Made by a program: the position numbers and the translations under genes
Shown: positions 4,048-5,214 of the stretch, in pieces
How the letters are laid out: each line of letters opens with the position of its first letter
Position numbering within the stretch: the first letter of the stretch is position 1
Origin: Paracoccaceae bacterium
GTDB taxonomy: Bacteria; Pseudomonadota; Alphaproteobacteria; Rhodobacterales; Rhodobacteraceae
Assembly: GCA_007121055.1 (NCBI GenBank)
Contig: SKMM01000197.1
Coordinates: 1 to 5,214, forward strand
Length of the DNA stretch: 5,214 nt
Reading direction: 5' to 3'
The notes under the pieces: generated by a model
Database searches by the model: none
Told to the model about the DNA's origin: nothing
What the model saw: the letters and a program-made list of their open reading frames with translations, nothing else

Positions 4048-5034
4048 TTATTTCAGGTATTTCTTCTCGATCGCGGCGGCGAGGGTGTATTTCGGGTCCA
4101 CCATGTTCCCCAGCCGCACCTTGCCGCACATCGTCAGCAGCAGATAGGCGTCGCTTTCGGACTGTCCCGTCTCGGCCGCGACCCAGCGCACCAGTTCGCG
4201 GTAGGCGATGCGGATCGCGTCCTCCATCGGCCGGGCCGAGCCGATGAAGGCCATGCGGTCCTCGGTCTCGAGCTGCGGCCAGGTGTTGCCGTGGCCCTTG
4301 ATCAGGTCGATCTGGATCTCCACCGTGGCGGGGATCTCCAGCGCCACGCCGCACAGCTCGCCGTCGCCCTGGATGGCGTGGCAGTCGCCCAGGTAGAGGT
4401 AACCGCCCGGCGTGTTAACCGGCAGGTAGATGATCGCGCCCGGGGCCACGTCGGGCAGGTCCATGTTGCCGCCGTAATAGTCGGGCTGGAGCGAGGAGAT
4501 CGCCTCGATCTGCGGGGCGGTGCCGATGGTGCCGATGAAGGGCTCGTAGGGCAGGATCACGCTGTCGGACCAGTGCACGCCGGCCTCGTCCACCACCACC
4601 TTCTTGACCCGTTCGGGCAGGGGCGGGTTGAGCATGGCGGTGGCGCCGGTGCTGACGAGGCCCCCGAATTCGGGGATCAGGCAGGTGGTGCCCACGGGCT
4701 GGGGGCCGCGCGGTGTGATGGAGATGATCTTCACCGCGAGCGCGTCGCCCTTTTCCGCGCCACGCACGAAGATCGGGCCGGTCTGGGGGTTGAGGAAGGG
4801 GAAGGTCAGAACCTCGGTCGGCTTGTCGGATTCGCTGGTGACCTTGCCCTCGAAGGCGTCATGGGTCTCGACCGTCACCACGGCGCCGGGCTCCACCTCC
4901 AGCACCGGATCGGCATAGGGGCCGTAGACATAGTGGAAGGCCCCCTGATCGGCGATGGTGAGGCTGTGGCGTGCCCCGGGCGCGCCCTTGGCCACCCCCT
5001 TGCGCGCCATGATCGATCCGCTCGTCCAGTCCAT
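4048..5034 (-). CDS. Acetamidase/formamidase (FmdA/AmdA) family protein
   Basis: A 328-aa cytoplasmic hydrolase predicted to release ammonia or an amine from a small amide or formamide. The ATG at 5034 is preferred: a GGGAGG ribosome-binding site lies 5 nt upstream. An in-frame TTG at 5097 would add 21 residues without homologous character, and a Met at 5010 lacks a ribosome-binding site. Family blocks in order: VETHDAFEG (55-63), LNPQTGPIFVRGAEKGDALAVKI (81-103), YYGGNMD (186-192), GAIIYLPVNTPGGYLYLGDCHAIQGDGE (199-226) and CGVALEIPATVEI (228-240). The His/Asp/Glu residues of ETHD, GGNMD and GDCHAxQGDGE are the conserved, presumably metal-binding and catalytic, positions. Length fits the shorter acetamidase-like members; methylotroph formamidases are around 400 aa. 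The true substrate cannot be read from sequence. It is the first gene of an operon with the SDR 12 bp downstream. No transporter or amide-responsive regulator lies next to it in the window. Confidence 0.95.
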   Translation of the reverse strand: MDWTSGSIMARKGVAKGAPGARHSLTIADQGAFHYVYGPYADPVLEVEPGAVVTVETHDAFEGKVTSESDKPTEVLTFPFLNPQTGPIFVRGAEKGDALAVKIISITPRGPQPVGTTCLIPEFGGLVSTGATAMLNPPLPERVKKVVVDEAGVHWSDSVILPYEPFIGTIGTAPQIEAISSLQPDYYGGNMDLPDVAPGAIIYLPVNTPGGYLYLGDCHAIQGDGELCGVALEIPATVEIQIDLIKGHGNTWPQLETEDRMAFIGSARPMEDAIRIAYRELVRWVAAETGQSESDAYLLLTMCGKVRLGNMVDPKYTLAAAIEKKYLK

Positions 5035-5214
5035 GCGTCCCTCCCTCTGCTCGGTCTGCCGCCCCGGTTCGATCCGCCAGCCCCGCGGCGAGGTCAAGGG
5101 GCCCCGCGGCCCGGGGCACCGCGCGAGCCGGGTTCGGGGGTCGGGGCGCTCGCCGCTTGGGCGATCCGGGAGCGGAGCGTCACGCCCTGCGGCCCGACCC
5201 GAGGCCGGCGAGCG
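5035..5214. other. Upstream region of the amidase operon, no gene seen
   Basis: No convincing coding sequence in these 180 bp. It holds a weak promoter candidate (5069-5097) and a 6-bp hairpin, GCCCCG (5101-5106) with CGGGGC (5112-5117), just upstream of the -35. A 9-bp inverted repeat, CGCTCGCCG (5147-5155) and CGGCGAGCG (5206-5214), reaches the window edge with 50 bp between arms. The hairpins lack T-runs. The region could also include the 3' flank of a gene beyond the edge. Confidence 0.45.
5069..5097 (-). promoter_or_regulatory. Weak candidate promoter for the amidase-SDR operon
   Basis: On the minus strand TTGACC (5092-5097) matches the -35 consensus at 5 of 6 positions. A 17-bp spacer leads to GATCGA (5069-5074), which matches the -10 poorly (2 of 6). 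The position is right: a leader of about 25-30 nt before the ATG at 5034. Alphaproteobacterial promoters often keep the -35 better than the -10, so this is plausible but unproven. Confidence 0.25.

Noticed and set aside
5035..5097. TTG start at 5097 for the amidase
   Set aside because: The added 21 residues do not look like the family N-terminus, and the ATG at 5034 has a close GGGAGG site; the TTG falls within a possible -35 box.
1..5214. CRISPR array, insertion sequence, phage or toxin-antitoxin system
   Set aside because: No regularly spaced repeats, transposase or integrase motifs, terminal inverted repeats with target duplications, or toxin/antitoxin-like gene pairs were found.

Overview
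The window is very GC-rich and carries compact genes with strong GC preference at third codon positions. The gene types (an FmdA/AmdA-type amidase, an SDR oxidoreductase, a DJ-1/PfpI protein and small secreted proteins) fit an alphaproteobacterium, most likely of the Rhodobacterales. The lineage is inferred from composition and overall protein character; no marker gene is present to settle it.

Layout. On the minus strand at the left edge lies a translationally coupled pair of secreted proteins: a complete 237-aa protein with a His-rich C-terminus (113-826), then the signal-peptide end of a second protein that runs off the window (1-129). A 617-bp gene-free stretch with hairpins, direct repeats and a promoter-like site (827-1443) separates this pair from a divergent plus-strand gene (1444-1833). 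That gene encodes a small membrane protein with a PLDc_N-like double transmembrane unit and a C-terminal SHOCT motif. A second gene-free stretch (1834-2367) contains a 14-bp long-range stem and a 9-bp GC hairpin. On its far side are three minus-strand genes: an acetamidase/formamidase-family hydrolase (4048-5034), a classical SDR 12 bp downstream (3274-4035), and, after a 318-bp gap, a DJ-1/PfpI protein resembling isocyanide hydratase (2368-2955). That gap contains a degenerate 110-bp tandem duplication.

How the genes may work together. The amidase and SDR are almost certainly one operon. If the DJ-1/PfpI protein really has isocyanide hydratase activity, its product (an N-substituted formamide) would be the type of substrate that an FmdA-family enzyme could hydrolyse, and the SDR could act on the released or attached carbonyl/alcohol moiety. 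This is a hypothesis from family chemistry and gene proximity, not something the sequence proves. No RNA gene, CRISPR array, transposase or phage gene was seen.
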